Below are positions 12,285-23,831 of a stretch of DNA of 64,000 nt, in pieces. A program made the position numbers and the translations under genes. The DNA lies in the NCBI GenBank assembly GCA_013399115.1, contig VXAA01006474.1:714025-778024 (forward strand). The letters run 5' to 3'. Source of the DNA: Anseranas semipalmata (lineage: Eukaryota > Chordata > Aves > Anseriformes > Anseranatidae). The notes under the pieces are model-generated. The model was not told where the DNA came from. It was given only the letters and a program-made list of their open reading frames with translations, and did no database searches. Position 1 is the stretch's first letter, and each line of letters starts with the position of its first letter.

Positions 12285-14577
12285 TACTCCATCAGAACCT
12301 TATGTTTGTGATGATAAAAGTAATTTTATAATTTAGACACTGCATTTTCTACTATAATTTATTTCCTTTCCAACATGGTAAACTGCAAAATCTCCCTGCT
12401 ACATAATCTTTATAAAAGTGCATATCTAGATTATAGAAAATTCCCTTCCTTCTGAATTTTATTGGTGTTTAAAAAGGTGGTTATTAAATCTATTTGTCTG
12501 CTCAGTTTTCCTGTTTACAGAAAGGAACTTCTAAATACAAAAGTATGATTTTGATTAGTAATTAGGGCACCACCTTTTCAGGAATATAAACAATATCATG
12601 GGATTTATGACATCAGTTACACATACCCAGCATAAGCAGCACTTCAGTTTGAATAGATCTCCCTTTTATAACCTTTTGAAATAGAATAAATTAGTAAAAG
12701 GAAGATCATAAAGTAATAAATACAGCTGAAGAAATCATTACTTATTCTTCTTCACATAGCAAAAATTCGTTATTAAATTATGTTATTAAAGTTGAAGATC
12801 CATTTGATACTGTGAAACACACAGAAAAGACTGACTGTTCCAAAGAGGATTTTTTCTTTGCTCATACAAGAAAACATAAAATCTGTTTTTTTTTTTTATG
12901 TTTTTATAAAATCTGATCTTATAAAGAAACAAATTTTGTGAATTCTCTTGATTCTATTTAATTTCTTCTCTGAAATATTTGTTTAGTAATAAGATAGCTT
13001 TGTCTGCATGTTGCTTTTTTTTTTCATACTTCTTCCCATTGTACATATTTTAAAATTTCCCTAAAAGCCTTTAGATCTATCTCATGATGTTTTTGTGTTC
13101 ACTAGTCATTTTCATCACAGACATCTGTTGCTTTGCTTTAGTTTCTTTATAATGCATTGCACTGTAACAAGATCACTCAGAAGATAATTATGTTCTTTAA
13201 CGTTGTGTTGTACTTAAATTGACCATGAACCTTTGCATGCATCTCATCTCTAATTTCTTCTTTATTTTTTTTTACTGCTAACCAAGGAGGCCTATCCAGT
13301 ACTTTCGAAGTACTACCCTACATTGCTGTAACTGCTACTGTCATTTTAACTGCAGAATGCACTTTGAGATGGAAGATTTGTTTTGCTTAGTTCCCACTGG
13401 TCTCTCCCTCCTTTAGTTGCTTTGGAAGGAACTTTAGGGATCTCATGTCTGATATCTGAGGTCTTAGGGTGTATTAAATTCAGTTTGTTTTTAGTAATTT
13501 TCTATATCTAGAAACTTGCCTCAAAAAAAGAAAAGTACTTAGAATGTAAACTTTCTAAATATCTTCTGCTTGATTGCAAGGAAGAAAAATAAAATAAGCA
13601 TTCCCTGACAATACAAATTTGGCAATACTTTTCTTATTCACTACTTAAAAACATTTATCTAATTACTACAGCAAAGCGTGGTAACATAATCTGAGAGTCT
13701 CTCTGCTTAACTAACTGGAGAATTCTGTACACAGGCATGGTGAAGTTCAATATTGCTCACTCAGTGGAGTAAATGTTCTTATTCTAGTTATATATAGTCT
13801 TATAAAGACTGGTATCTTTGGAGATATACCTGAGATTAAGGTAATACTTACCTGAAAAGAGAGTTTCAGAAATGTTTTGTATTTAAACCCAATGAAGGTC
13901 AGGAAACAGCTATCACCATTCATTACAAAGATAGAATAAATAGCCCAATCTGCTGCCCACAAAAGATATATTGGCTCTAATAAAAGTTCTTCTCAATTAA
14001 GGACTGCAGAATTTGACCCAGAGAGAGTGCAAGTGGTTAAGTGGAGGAATGTGCTAACCAAAGAAAAGTTAAATAACTACTGAATTTAAATAATTAGCAT
14101 GATATTCCTCATTAGAAACAGTCATTTTGTGGTGGTGTGGTGGTCTGTAAATTGAAAATGATGAGGATTATGATGCTGTGATTTAAGAAGTCCTGATGTG
14201 ACTCACTGGTGTGTTAAATGTAAATATATGTGTAGTGTTGAGCACAAGCCAAAATTGCTGTTGTGAACAAAGTCTTTGGGTAGATTGGATTCATCTCTGA
14301 ACAGAGGTGCATCCTTTCTTTGTAAGAGCTCTGAGTTTAAATACAGTTATTCTTCAGATCCAGACTCAGACCCAAATTTCATGTGGCCATCCGGCTGATA
14401 CTACCATGCTGCAGTAAAACTATGTTCTTGCTTGCTTCTGAGGCTCGTATCAACCTTTTGAAAAAATTTTATCTTTCATGATTATAGATTCCCCCATTCA
14501 TTTTCACTCAAGAGAAACAAAACTAATTAATCCTAAGGAGAGAAATGACAGTGCATATGCGAGGATGTTCTAAGATC
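12285..14577. other. AT-rich non-coding stretch
   Basis: Very AT-rich unique sequence with T-runs near 12884-12897 and 13015-13024. No gene, RNA gene or transposon was recognised. The only longer frame (13747-13962, minus) has no recognisable feature. Confidence 0.55.
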
Positions 14578-14605
14578 TTATTTATTTATTTATTTATTTA
14601 TTTTT
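14578..14605 (+). repeat. (TTTA)n microsatellite
   Basis: About seven tandem TTTA units, followed by T-rich sequence and an A13 run at 14639-14651. It sits immediately beside the putative old LTR-type element that starts at about 14703. Confidence 0.9.
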
Positions 14606-14702
14606 GTTATTGTGGTTTTTCTTTTGTTTTGTTTTCTGAAAAAAAAAAAAATTATAGATGCTAATCTGTTTGATGGCTGGTGAGCTGAGTTCCTGTTTCC
14701 AC

Positions 14703-15600
14703 TGCTGGGAGCCAGGGTGTGGTGAGAAGATCACCCAAGCAAGGGCTCTTAGAACTCCTTGGGGTGAGGAGCCCAGGCACGTTTATTGTTCATGGTTATA
14801 AGTACCTTATTATCCCAGGATGTTCTGGACCAAGGGTCTGAGCTCCTGGGGCAGATTAGCACTTGGACTGGCCAGACATTTTGACTTTACAGTTTCCAAA
14901 TTCCTTGATACAAATCAAGAAGAATGAAAGTCTGTACAGCTTTGACTTGAGTCAGCACTCCTAGACTGAAGGTTTTGGAAACCCTGAGGTCTCTGAGTCT
15001 GTGACCATATATGTACTAATAAACTAAACAGGGCCGGGGCATGTGCTTGGGCATTGCTCAGCAATCATCGACACTGATTGTGAGCAAGATCCCTGCCATT
15101 GTTTTAGTCCACGACAGCTGTAGTTTCCCAGTCAATATCTGGGCGCAGTTCAGGGATAGCATTAGGCCATGAAACAGAGAGGGTGCTGGGCATTGTGAAG
15201 GATCACATATTGTTGGTGTAGGAGAGAGGGGAAGAGTTTGGTTGTATAAGCGTAGGCCATGCTACGACATTTGGTTTAAGGGCTAGAGAACAGGCCCAAT
15301 CTGTTTGGTTTAACAAGGTAGCATAGCCTCAAGGTGTCCTGTGACATCTAGAATTTACAGAGGTTGACTGTCATCTTTTGCAGGTTTCCAGGATTTGCAG
15401 CTCTGGCCTAGGTTTGCCAAACAGGCTACCAAGACCTAGGACAGAAGATTGCAGTGTCCTGGGCTATACTGTCTGTACCTTAAGCACTCCATATAATATG
15501 TTTGTCCCAGGGCCATGCTAATTGGACATTTAAAATATGTTCTTGTTCCCCTGACCCCTGACTTGTTCCCAAGTATGACACAGATGATGCTGTATAAAAT
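14703..15600 (-). mobile_element. possible decayed LTR-retroelement fragment (minus strand)
   Basis: This ~0.9-kb block is clearly less AT-rich than its flanks. Read on the minus strand, its last ~85 bp look like the R-U5 end of a retroviral LTR. An AATAAA poly(A) signal (at about 14779-14784) is followed by a GGGCTC/GAGCCC inverted repeat and then by a terminus CTCCCAGCA ending in CA at 14703. The opposite end with its TG start is not evident and no matching target duplication was found, so it may be 5'-truncated or a piece of internal region plus LTR. No translated retroviral domain could be recognised. Alternatives are unique DNA of higher GC or another old repeat. Confidence 0.35.
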
Positions 15601-15620
15601 GGTACTTTGCTGTCTTTCAT

Positions 15621-17688
15621 TCATATATATCAGAATTTATTAAAGTTGATATTTTTGAATGTAAAGTATGAAGTTCAGTTTTACATTCATATGTAAGGGG
15701 TTGGTTTTGTATGGGTTGGGCACAGGATGTCTTATTTTCATGAACCTCAGGATATTACACTAACTCTTTTGAAGACTTTCACAGCTGCAACATAAATGGT
15801 TCATCTTAGGGATGTGACTGAAACTATATCACTTGTAGAGGTTTTGCAAAAGGTTTTCTTGCACTTCTACCTGCCTTTTTCACTTTCAAAAGCAAAGCAA
15901 ACAAAAATAAACCACTGGAAGATTCAAATTCAGTTAGGCAAAAGAGACTATATACCCAAGGTTTGTACTCTTGTAGCACTACAAATAAGGCCCTACCCTT
16001 TGTGATATTAGGTATGCAAATACATGTTATTGTTTATTGTTTATTACCTGCAGAAAATTTTTAATTAATCTCTTCATTCTTCCTACCAACGGTCTGAATT
16101 TTGGGCAGTGCAATGAAACTTTTCAGTGTAGTATTTTTAAGACTTTGCAATCCTCAACTTGTCTATCATAGTCACTCATAGTAACTTTGTAGTTGATGAG
16201 ACATAGTGGTAATTATTATGTTGTTCAAATCCATGGTTACCTTTTTCCCAAGATCTTTTTTGGCTGTGTTAATAGGACCACAGGCACATCATGAGATTGC
16301 AATATGTTGCTGTGGATTTCAAATACATTTCAAAACCATAAAAGGTAACATATTCATCTGGCAGGACTTCAAGCTAAGGCTGTTCGTGTGGCATGTAGCA
16401 TGTTCCCTGTAATATTTGTTCATCCTCAAAGGAAGATTGCCAGAGCGCATTCTTAGTAATGGAGTTAGGTAACACCCTAGGAATGTGTAAAATCATATCC
16501 TGAGGCTCAGAGGCGTTATTTTGTGCAGTATCTATAGTAAGGCTCTCAGCAATCTAGGTATGATTAAAGCTCTTTCCCCTGAAAGTAATGGCACTCTATC
16601 ACGTACACAGACTCAAGAACCCTGCATATAACCCTGCATAACCTCTGGTATGACTAGCTGCAGTAATCATGTAGTGCTCAAAATGTAAAGTGAATGATTC
16701 TATAGGTATGCTCCTCAGCGCCTCTCTGTTTGAATTTATCTGAAGGCTTTCTTCTTTATGCCAGAAAATTTTCAGTTAGCTACTAGACTCTGCAAATCAA
16801 GTACTATAACCTATTCCTTGTGTTCTTGCATCCTTTCCCAGTGTGAATCAACTTATCAACATTTACACTTGTGGAGGTTTACCTGTTAATACCACCACTT
16901 TAAAATTTGCTTAACCTTATTTTTTGTGAGTGGAAATTCAATAATAAAACCTGCTTAAATAGCTGTGACTTGGCTAGAACACAGCCAGGCTGTAACTGGA
17001 AACAGTAGTTGATGTAAAACAGTGGAAGGTATTCCAATATGTTCAGGCCAAACTGTATTTCTTTCTTTTTACGGAAGTTTCCTGTGACAGACGACTAATA
17101 CTTCCAAGATGCTGGCACATCATTTGGGCTGTAAGTAGAAAACAGAATTTAAAGTGGATGGTTCATTCTACCATTATAGATTTCAGATATACAGAGAAAA
17201 AAAGGTAGGATTGTTGAGAAGATTTTTCATAGAATGTGTGATTCTTTTTTCTTCTGATGTTTTCTCCTAGGCAAGGCATTTGAGTTTGTAACTGAAATTT
17301 CATTGTTTTCAGTACAAATTCGTTTATTACTTTCTCCTGTTTTGAACCAATGAATTAAAAAAAAAAAATAAAAATCAGTGGTAGAGATCAAAGTTCCAAA
17401 GGAGCTTATAATTTGTTCTTAAAGTGACTTTATTTCATTATTAGGGATTCTGTAATGGTGACTGAAAGTGATGCAACTGTAAGACCGTGTTTCACAAATG
17501 AGTTCATGTTGCCTTTTCTTTCAAATGATCTTCCCTTCCCTACGAGACAAGATACAAGGCATGTTATTGTGCTTTTCAGAACATAGGGCAGGACAGGTGT
17601 CCCAGAGTTCAGAAAATACTAGAAAATTCTATTAGGCCTTCCTTATGGGAGTTTACCTTGGAGTGAAAGAATTGGTCTTTCTGAAAAA

Positions 17689-17690
<2 letters not shown>
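15621..17690. other. AT-rich non-coding stretch
   Basis: Unique AT-rich sequence with no recognised gene or repeat. Open frames at 15796-16005 and 16206-16412 are short, in different frames and without recognisable features. Confidence 0.55.

Positions 17691-17764
<74 letters not shown>
17691..17764 (+). repeat. (AAAG)n microsatellite
   Basis: About 18 near-perfect GAAA/AAAG units over ~74 bp, preceded by an A-run. It is a long, nearly uninterrupted tetranucleotide repeat and therefore likely polymorphic in length. The minus-strand frame with FLSF repeats (17609-17836) is only the translation of this repeat. Confidence 0.95.
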
Positions 17765-18434
17765 GAAACAGCATTTTTTTTTACCTTTAAAATTAGCTAG
17801 CGTTTTTTGAAAAAAAATAGTTTGTCGTAGTTTCATCTATGAAAACAAGACAACAATATGATGAAGTTGGACATAAACTGTGAAATTAAATAAAGTTAGG
17901 AGGATGAAGTTGAAGTATTAAAGTGTTTCCTTAAAGAAAAAAAAAGACACTTTGAACAAATGTCAGCTATAAACTATGCTTACAGGCATTTAAACTCACT
18001 AATGATAGATGCTGACATGGTAGGCCCTTACTTCTGCTGCTCTGGTGTCCTGATTTCGGCTGCGAAAGAGTTAATTTCCCTCCCAGTAGCTGGTATGGTG
18101 CCATGTTTTGGATTTAGGATGGGAATAATGCTGATAACACACCAATGTTTAGTTGTTGCAGAGCAGTGCTTACACAGATCCAAGGACTTTTTCAGCTTCT
18201 CACACCGCCCGGCCAGCAAGGAGGCTGGGGGTGCACCAGGAGCTGGGAGGGGACACAGCCAGGACAGCTGACCCAGACTGGCCACAGGGGTGTTCCATAC
18301 CATATGATGTCATGCTGAACAATTAACATGGGGTGGCGGGCTGGGGTGGGGAGGACCACTGCTTGGGGACAGGCTGGGCGTCGGTCAGCAGGTGGTGAGC
18401 AATTGCATCATGCATCACCTGCTTTGCATATTCT

Positions 18435-18451
18435 ATTATTATTATTATTAT
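18435..18451 (+). repeat. (ATT)n repeat inside the LTR
   Basis: Five to six ATT units in the second half of the solo LTR, upstream of its poly(A) signal. As I recall this LTR family, it normally carries a short ATT repeat here, so this is probably an inherited part rather than a new microsatellite. Confidence 0.8.
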
Positions 18452-18486
18452 CCTTGTTGTTATTATTTCCCTTCCTTTTCTGTCCT

Positions 18487-18492
18487 ATTAAA
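18487..18492 (+). promoter_or_regulatory. LTR polyadenylation signal ATTAAA
   Basis: The hexamer ATTAAA lies in the R-like part of the solo LTR, about 130 bp before the LTR end. ATTAAA is the commonest variant of AATAAA. Whether it still acts on read-through transcripts cannot be told from sequence. Confidence 0.6.
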
Positions 18493-19102
18493 CTGTCTTT
18501 ATCTCAACTCACGAGCTTTTACTTTTTTTTAATCCTTCTGATTCTCTCCCCCATCGCACTTGGGAGTGGGGGTGAGCAAATGGCTGTGGTGCTTAGCTGC
18601 CTGCTGGGTTAAACCGCAACATCCGGTCAACACAGGAACAAATCACTATGGTACCGTTCACCTTTGATTCCTATTCTTTGCTTAGATTGGGATTAAGCTC
18701 AGTGGGCTTAGTCATTTTATACTAATTCATAACTTCCTGCTTGGTCTTTTGCTGACTTTGATACATATTGTGTTTGGTGAAACTTGCTTTAAGATAATAG
18801 TGGTAATAAAGACTGATGGTGTCTTTATCTAATGAGGCTATTTTGTGAATCTGTATCAAGCTTTTCTCATTCTGCCAAGAGCAGAGCATCTGTGATTATT
18901 GCAGTGTAGTTTAAAGCACTCCATTTGAGACAGAGAGACCTGCTTTTGGGTGCCTAAGTGAATATGTCTTTCTTTTCAGTAGAAGTCACATGTCTGCAGT
19001 GGAAAATAGTGTTAGATCCCTCAATGCTGTGGACTCTTTTGGCCATTAGGGCCAGAGTAAGAAAAGACTCAGAGAGGAACTGTACATCAGTTAGTTGTTT
19101 TT

Positions 19103-19120
19103 TGTGTGTGTGTGTGTGTG
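19103..19120 (+). repeat. (TG)9 microsatellite
   Basis: Nine TG units following a T-run. Ordinary dinucleotide repeat. Confidence 0.9.
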
Positions 19121-22100
19121 CCATATTGAGCTGTAATTAATATTTTCAGGTACTCTTTTGTAATATTCACCTAATAACAGCATGTCCATTTCCATATATT
19201 CTTCTGAGCTAGACATCTGTAATATCATAGACAGTGATTCAAAAATGATACAACGTGAAGGTCCACAGTAACATTAATTAGGTGACCTGATGTAGCACTT
19301 GGTGTTATGATCTTTTAGCTTCTTTTCCTCATGCTTTAAGGTTGCTGTACTGATGTCACTGTCTAAACTTGATATTAAGAGTAAAATGAATCTCTATATT
19401 CCACGCCATTTTATTTTCCTTTGTTAATGACACATTAAGAAACAAAAATATATTAGACTTAAAAACAAACAAGCAAACCTAAACTCTCCTGGAACAATTA
19501 AAATACCTTATGTATACATTATTAAAATAGTTAGAAAAGTTCTAAAGGATATATTTTCACATCATTAGCTCCCATGTATTTTTCCTTCATTCAGCTAGAA
19601 AGTGTTTCCTTAGATAGGGTTGAATACAAAACAGCAATTGCAAGGAAGATGAAAGTTTAAAATTGCAATCCATTTTTAAAGGAAATTCTTTTTTTTTTTT
19701 TTTTATAAGCATGGTTTAGCTTAAGAAGATCAGCACCAAGACAACTAACCATTTAGTGAAGAATCTTTCAAGAATTCTCTGTGATATAGGAAGTTGTATT
19801 GGATGGGGGCTTTCTTCTTTCTATTTGTAGCCCTTTTCATGAGAAATCATGGCATTGCTTATGGCAGTACATGGTGGCAAACATGGCTTTATGTCACAGA
19901 AGCCCAGGATTAACAAGAGAGCTTGACTTAGCTTCTTTGCTTTGCTGCACTCCTCATTCTTTTTTTTTTTCCTTCCCCAGAATCTTTGTGCTAAATGGGT
20001 TGAAGTAGATTTAGTTTGTACTTCTCAGAGTGGATTCAATTTGACATGTTATGGGAAGCTCTGGCAGAAATATGTGGTAAGTAGGTCACAACAGCTATGT
20101 TGATTAGCATATTGGTGATTTACAACCACAATATCAGTTATAATGTGACAGACAGATAACATAAAATTCTGTGTATTTGTTGGGAACAGGAATTTTTCCA
20201 GCATGAGACCAAGCTAAGTAACCATGCTGTACTAGCAATATATTTATTTTTCTTAAAACTGTAACCCACTCATGAAATGTTTTTAGCCCTTGGCTTCGCC
20301 TGAGGGCAAATCCAAGGAAAGTAGCCTAAAGCTCATGATGAATGTTTACTGACTTTTGTGGTCAGTGTTTCTCAGGAGTAAATTGTAAAGAGCATATGAG
20401 CTGCACTTTATGTTTCCAGCTTCAGGCTGTGGAAAGGAGTTGGAGAAAAAGGTATGCCATTTAAAATGACCTCCAAATTATGTTCACAAAATATGCTTCA
20501 CCTTTTCACAATTGTGCATACTGAAAACACTAAATATTGCATTCCCTCCTAGGAAGTCAACTACAGCCACATCATGTGGTTTAAATAAAATACGAAGTAT
20601 GTTCATTTAGCAAACAAGACAGATAATTCAACATGAAAATCTAGGGGCTGAGAAATGATCTTGGGAGATTTGGGGTGAACCTTGAGATTTGGCACAAGGG
20701 AAATCTGCAGAAATCCCTTTCCTTGATTACCAGCAGGATGCGCATTGCCTTTTTCCTACTGTCTTTATTCATGTTTCAGCAGCCTGCCACATGCAATATG
20801 ACAAAGCTCATATAAAAAAACTGTCTGTGCAAATGTATGTGCAGAAATGCGTACACAGTTCAATTCAGAAGACTACATATAGACTTAATAAAAAATTGCT
20901 TTCTGAAGTAGAGAATTTATTGAGATATGCTTGCATTGGCTCTTTGCTGAACATTGGAATTTTACAATATATATTTACAAGCTTTTCTGTTGTGATTATC
21001 ATCGTTATGATCTATTTCCATAGTCCAATTTTTTTTTGTATTAATTGCAGAATCATCTATTTTCACCTGTGTCCAAAAAAAGTATAATTGAATATGGAAG
21101 TCAATATAAATAATCTCTGTCCACATGGCACCAATATGTATGCATGTTATATTTATGTGTACAACAGTGAGGGAACTTGTACAGCTTATCAGTATTGGAG
21201 GTGAACTTCCATGTTCAGGTATGATAACTTAAAGCTGGTTGACTGAAGACACCAAATCTTATTCTAGACAACGACATTTTTAGATCAGATGCACCTCAGT
21301 GCAATCTTTCTACATTTTAAATGGTTACATTTTATTGCAAGGTCAGCTATGTTTTTTGGTGTTGTTGTTATAATTTTGAATACTGTTTCAATAGTAATTT
21401 CAAAAGATGTAAAATTTGTATTTGAGACTGAGAGGCAAAGCATAACATGGAAGAGAACAGCTGATCTGAAAGCCATAATTTAAAAGCAGGTAAAAGGGAA
21501 AAGAAATATTTCTGCTTTTGCATCAGGTAAAATCAGAAATCATTTTCAATCAGATCTTCATGGATGAATAACATACTGCTCTGTATAACTGAGAAACAAG
21601 CACATTGGTATGAATCAGAACAGGCTTTTGGAATGATACTTTTTTAAGTACACAAAGCAAGGAAGCTCAGAATACTGTCCAAATTAGGTCCATCCACTTT
21701 TTCTAAGTGGTCATTCAACTCTGGAAAGCATCTTGTGTAAGTTCGAGGGAATGTCAAACCTTAGCTTACATTCTACCCCAATGTTGTCTGTTCTGTTTAG
21801 AAAACGGTCCCTTTCTAGACGTCTAATGTTTTTGTTTCGCTTAAAGCCAATTCCAATTTTCTGCATGAGTCATCATATGGCTTAGAAAAAAAAGCTGGGG
21901 GTGAGGGGGATTATTAGAGACTTCCTATGCAATACATACGGACAAACGATTGGAGAAATGTTGGGGAAAAGTAGCTTGGGGTAAAAGCCAGGCTTCTTCC
22001 ACTTACATGATGCAGTACAGTTTTCTAGCAAAGTAGGAGGGAAAAAAAATGGTTTAATAGGAGTGAAGCAATCTCTAATAGTAAATTATGGACCAGTATG

Positions 22101-22680
22101 GTGAAGGGGTTCAGATAAAGAAAAAGTTACTGAAGAAGAACTCTGATATTTTCCATAGGCCAACTGTGGAAATATGAGGGATATATGTGTATGCAGTTAG
22201 GTAAAATCATAATTTTACAATCTTATTAACTAATTCCAAAATGTTTATTATTTATGAAAGCTGAAGATAACTCTGTAGATCATTGTCCTGGCCATATATA
22301 ATAGGAAAGGAAATATAAACCTTTGTGATGCTAATCCACCCAAATCAGCTGAATCAAAATGTGATCAAGGGATGCTTTTGAAATGGTGGAGTCAATATTT
22401 GCTGGATCAAACTAGTAAAAAGAAGCAAGCATTCTGTTTTATGGAATGGGCTGGCATAATGTATTTCCCTCGGTGGAGGAAGTAAGTATGGTAAAGCAGA
22501 TAAAAATGCTGAACTATACAACTGTAGATTATCTCTGGTTGCTCTAGTTAGCTTACCTATGGGTAATATCATCATGATAACAAAATGTTTAAGGACAAAT
22601 TGCCCGTTCTGAGCTTGCCTCAGTTGCATAATTTTGCATATATGCATATATGTATACATGTAAAAATATATAACAAAGTG
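19121..22680. other. AT-rich non-coding stretch
   Basis: Unique AT-rich sequence with a T16 run at 19689-19704. A 132-codon plus-strand frame (20689-21087) is among the longest in the window, but it has no recognisable motif and becomes Ile/Phe/Tyr-rich where the DNA is T-rich. No gene is called. Confidence 0.55.
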
Positions 22681-22695
22681 TATTTACTTATTTAG

Positions 22696-22756
22696 GAACT
22701 CTCAACTTAGGAACTCTCTGTATTTATGAACTCTCAATGAATACTGATGAACTCTC
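22696..22756 (+). repeat. four-copy GAACTCTC short tandem repeat
   Basis: GAACTCTC occurs at 22696-22703, 22711-22718, 22728-22735 and 22749-22756, with start spacings of 15, 17 and 21 bp. The first two copies share the longer form TTAGGAACTCTC. The copies look like a small decayed tandem array. Confidence 0.75.
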
Positions 22757-23703
22757 CACTTTTTTATTCTAATGATGTTTTTATTATTATTCTTTGTGGT
22801 TAAAATGTAATCCTGAAATATTCTTTCTTTTTTTTACCTCTTTAGCCTTACCAATATTGCACATTTACAGATGCCACTGCTTGACTTTTTATTGTCTTAA
22901 ATATGTGGGAACATGTTTGTAAGTCACCCACCATAGAGTCCAGTGCAACCCTGGAAAGGTGTAAGCACTGGGGCAGCAAGCAAATGCATCCTCAGTGTAT
23001 AGCACCTCATTTAGCTATGAATGACAGGTGCAAAATGCTACTGAATCAGAAATGACAGGTATAATAGTGGTAAGCACGGGAGATTCACAAATCAGATTTT
23101 CCTGTGAGCATCATCAGCAATGGATGTTCCCATATGCCTAATATGGGAATATCTAATTACAATTTTCATGTGTTACAATGAAGGAAAATATTGATAGAAT
23201 AAAATTGAAATCCCCAAAGAACAGAGCCCAGATGTTCTTCATAGTGATTTTAGCCTCAGGAAAGTTTGGGAAACAGAAGTGACTAGAGGCTCAGGATAAA
23301 CTTTCTGGGTGGTATGAACGGCATTACCTACATAATTCCAGCTGTTTTTAATGGAACGTGTCTAATTCCTTATGTACCAGGTTGAAAAATTACCCACAGA
23401 CTTTCAAAGAATTTACTTTCATATTAACCTTGCTTTTAAACAAGAATCTTCAGGTGGAAACACTCAATGAATAAGAAGAAAGCAAGACAGAGTAGGCCTT
23501 TTTTCCTGCTTCTAGGACAGCAGAAAAATTAAAATAAAAAGCCTGTAGAAATAAATGTGGCACTGCCTCCGCAGTAATGGTGGCTTTCCATTGGCTAGGC
23601 TGGGGGCACTGCTCAAGTAAGTGGGATTCTAAATAATCTCAGATTTTTGACCAGAGACAGATCATGATGGCCCAAGTGATTACATCACTCTTTATTTGAT
23701 GGG

Positions 23704-23831
23704 ACATAGCATTTGCAGGGACCTCCTAGGTCATTGTGCCCAGTTCTACTTGCTAGCCCAGGCAAATATGTCATATAAAATTAGTATCAATCATGTCATT
23801 CAAAAATCTGTGTGAGTCCTTATTTTAACAT
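23704..23831 (-). mobile_element. possible ancient CR1 3'-tail remnant
   Basis: Read on the plus strand, the stretch has the order of an inverted CR1 3' tail: a CATAG-like terminus, then AGGGACCTCCTAGGTCAT (23717-23734), then a segment like the usual CTAGTCCA...CTGCC part, and finally CATGTCATTCAAAAATCTG (23793-23811). It is heavily diverged and the comparison is to remembered consensus sequences only. It could be coincidence. Confidence 0.35.

Larger units (their letters stand above)
18046..18621 (+). mobile_element. solo endogenous retrovirus LTR (avian ERV)
   Basis: A 576-bp element starts TGTCCTGATTTCGG and ends AAACCGCAACA, so it has TG...CA termini. It is flanked by TCTGG (18041-18045) and TCCGG (18622-18626), a 5-bp target duplication with one mismatch. 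A 5-bp duplication is typical of ERVL-type and some other ERVs. The order of parts fits an LTR: a U3-like first half, a G-rich stretch near the expected start of R (18330-18351), an ATTAAA poly(A) signal at 18487-18492 inside TCCTATTAAACTGTC, and a U5-like tail ending in GGGTTAAACC. It matches my memory of an LTR type common in bird genomes, but I do not give a family name. No internal retroviral region, primer-binding site or second LTR is adjacent, so it is a solo LTR left by recombination. The place where a TATA box would be expected (about 18320-18327) reads CAATTAAC. Confidence 0.85.

Noticed and set aside
17609..17836. Minus-strand frame with a FLSF repeat
   Set aside because: It is the translation of the (AAAG)n microsatellite.
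17960..18271. 103-codon frame and the overlapping minus-strand 91-codon frame
   Set aside because: Both run across the flank and U3-like part of the solo LTR, so they are not genes.
18328..18612. 94-codon Leu-rich plus frame
   Set aside because: It lies wholly within the LTR and its Leu run comes from the ATT/TTG repeat.
20689..21087. 132-codon plus-strand frame
   Set aside because: No recognisable motif, no splice or promoter context, and its second half is Ile/Phe/Tyr-rich because of T-rich DNA. Lengths near 130 codons are expected by chance in 64 kb on six frames.
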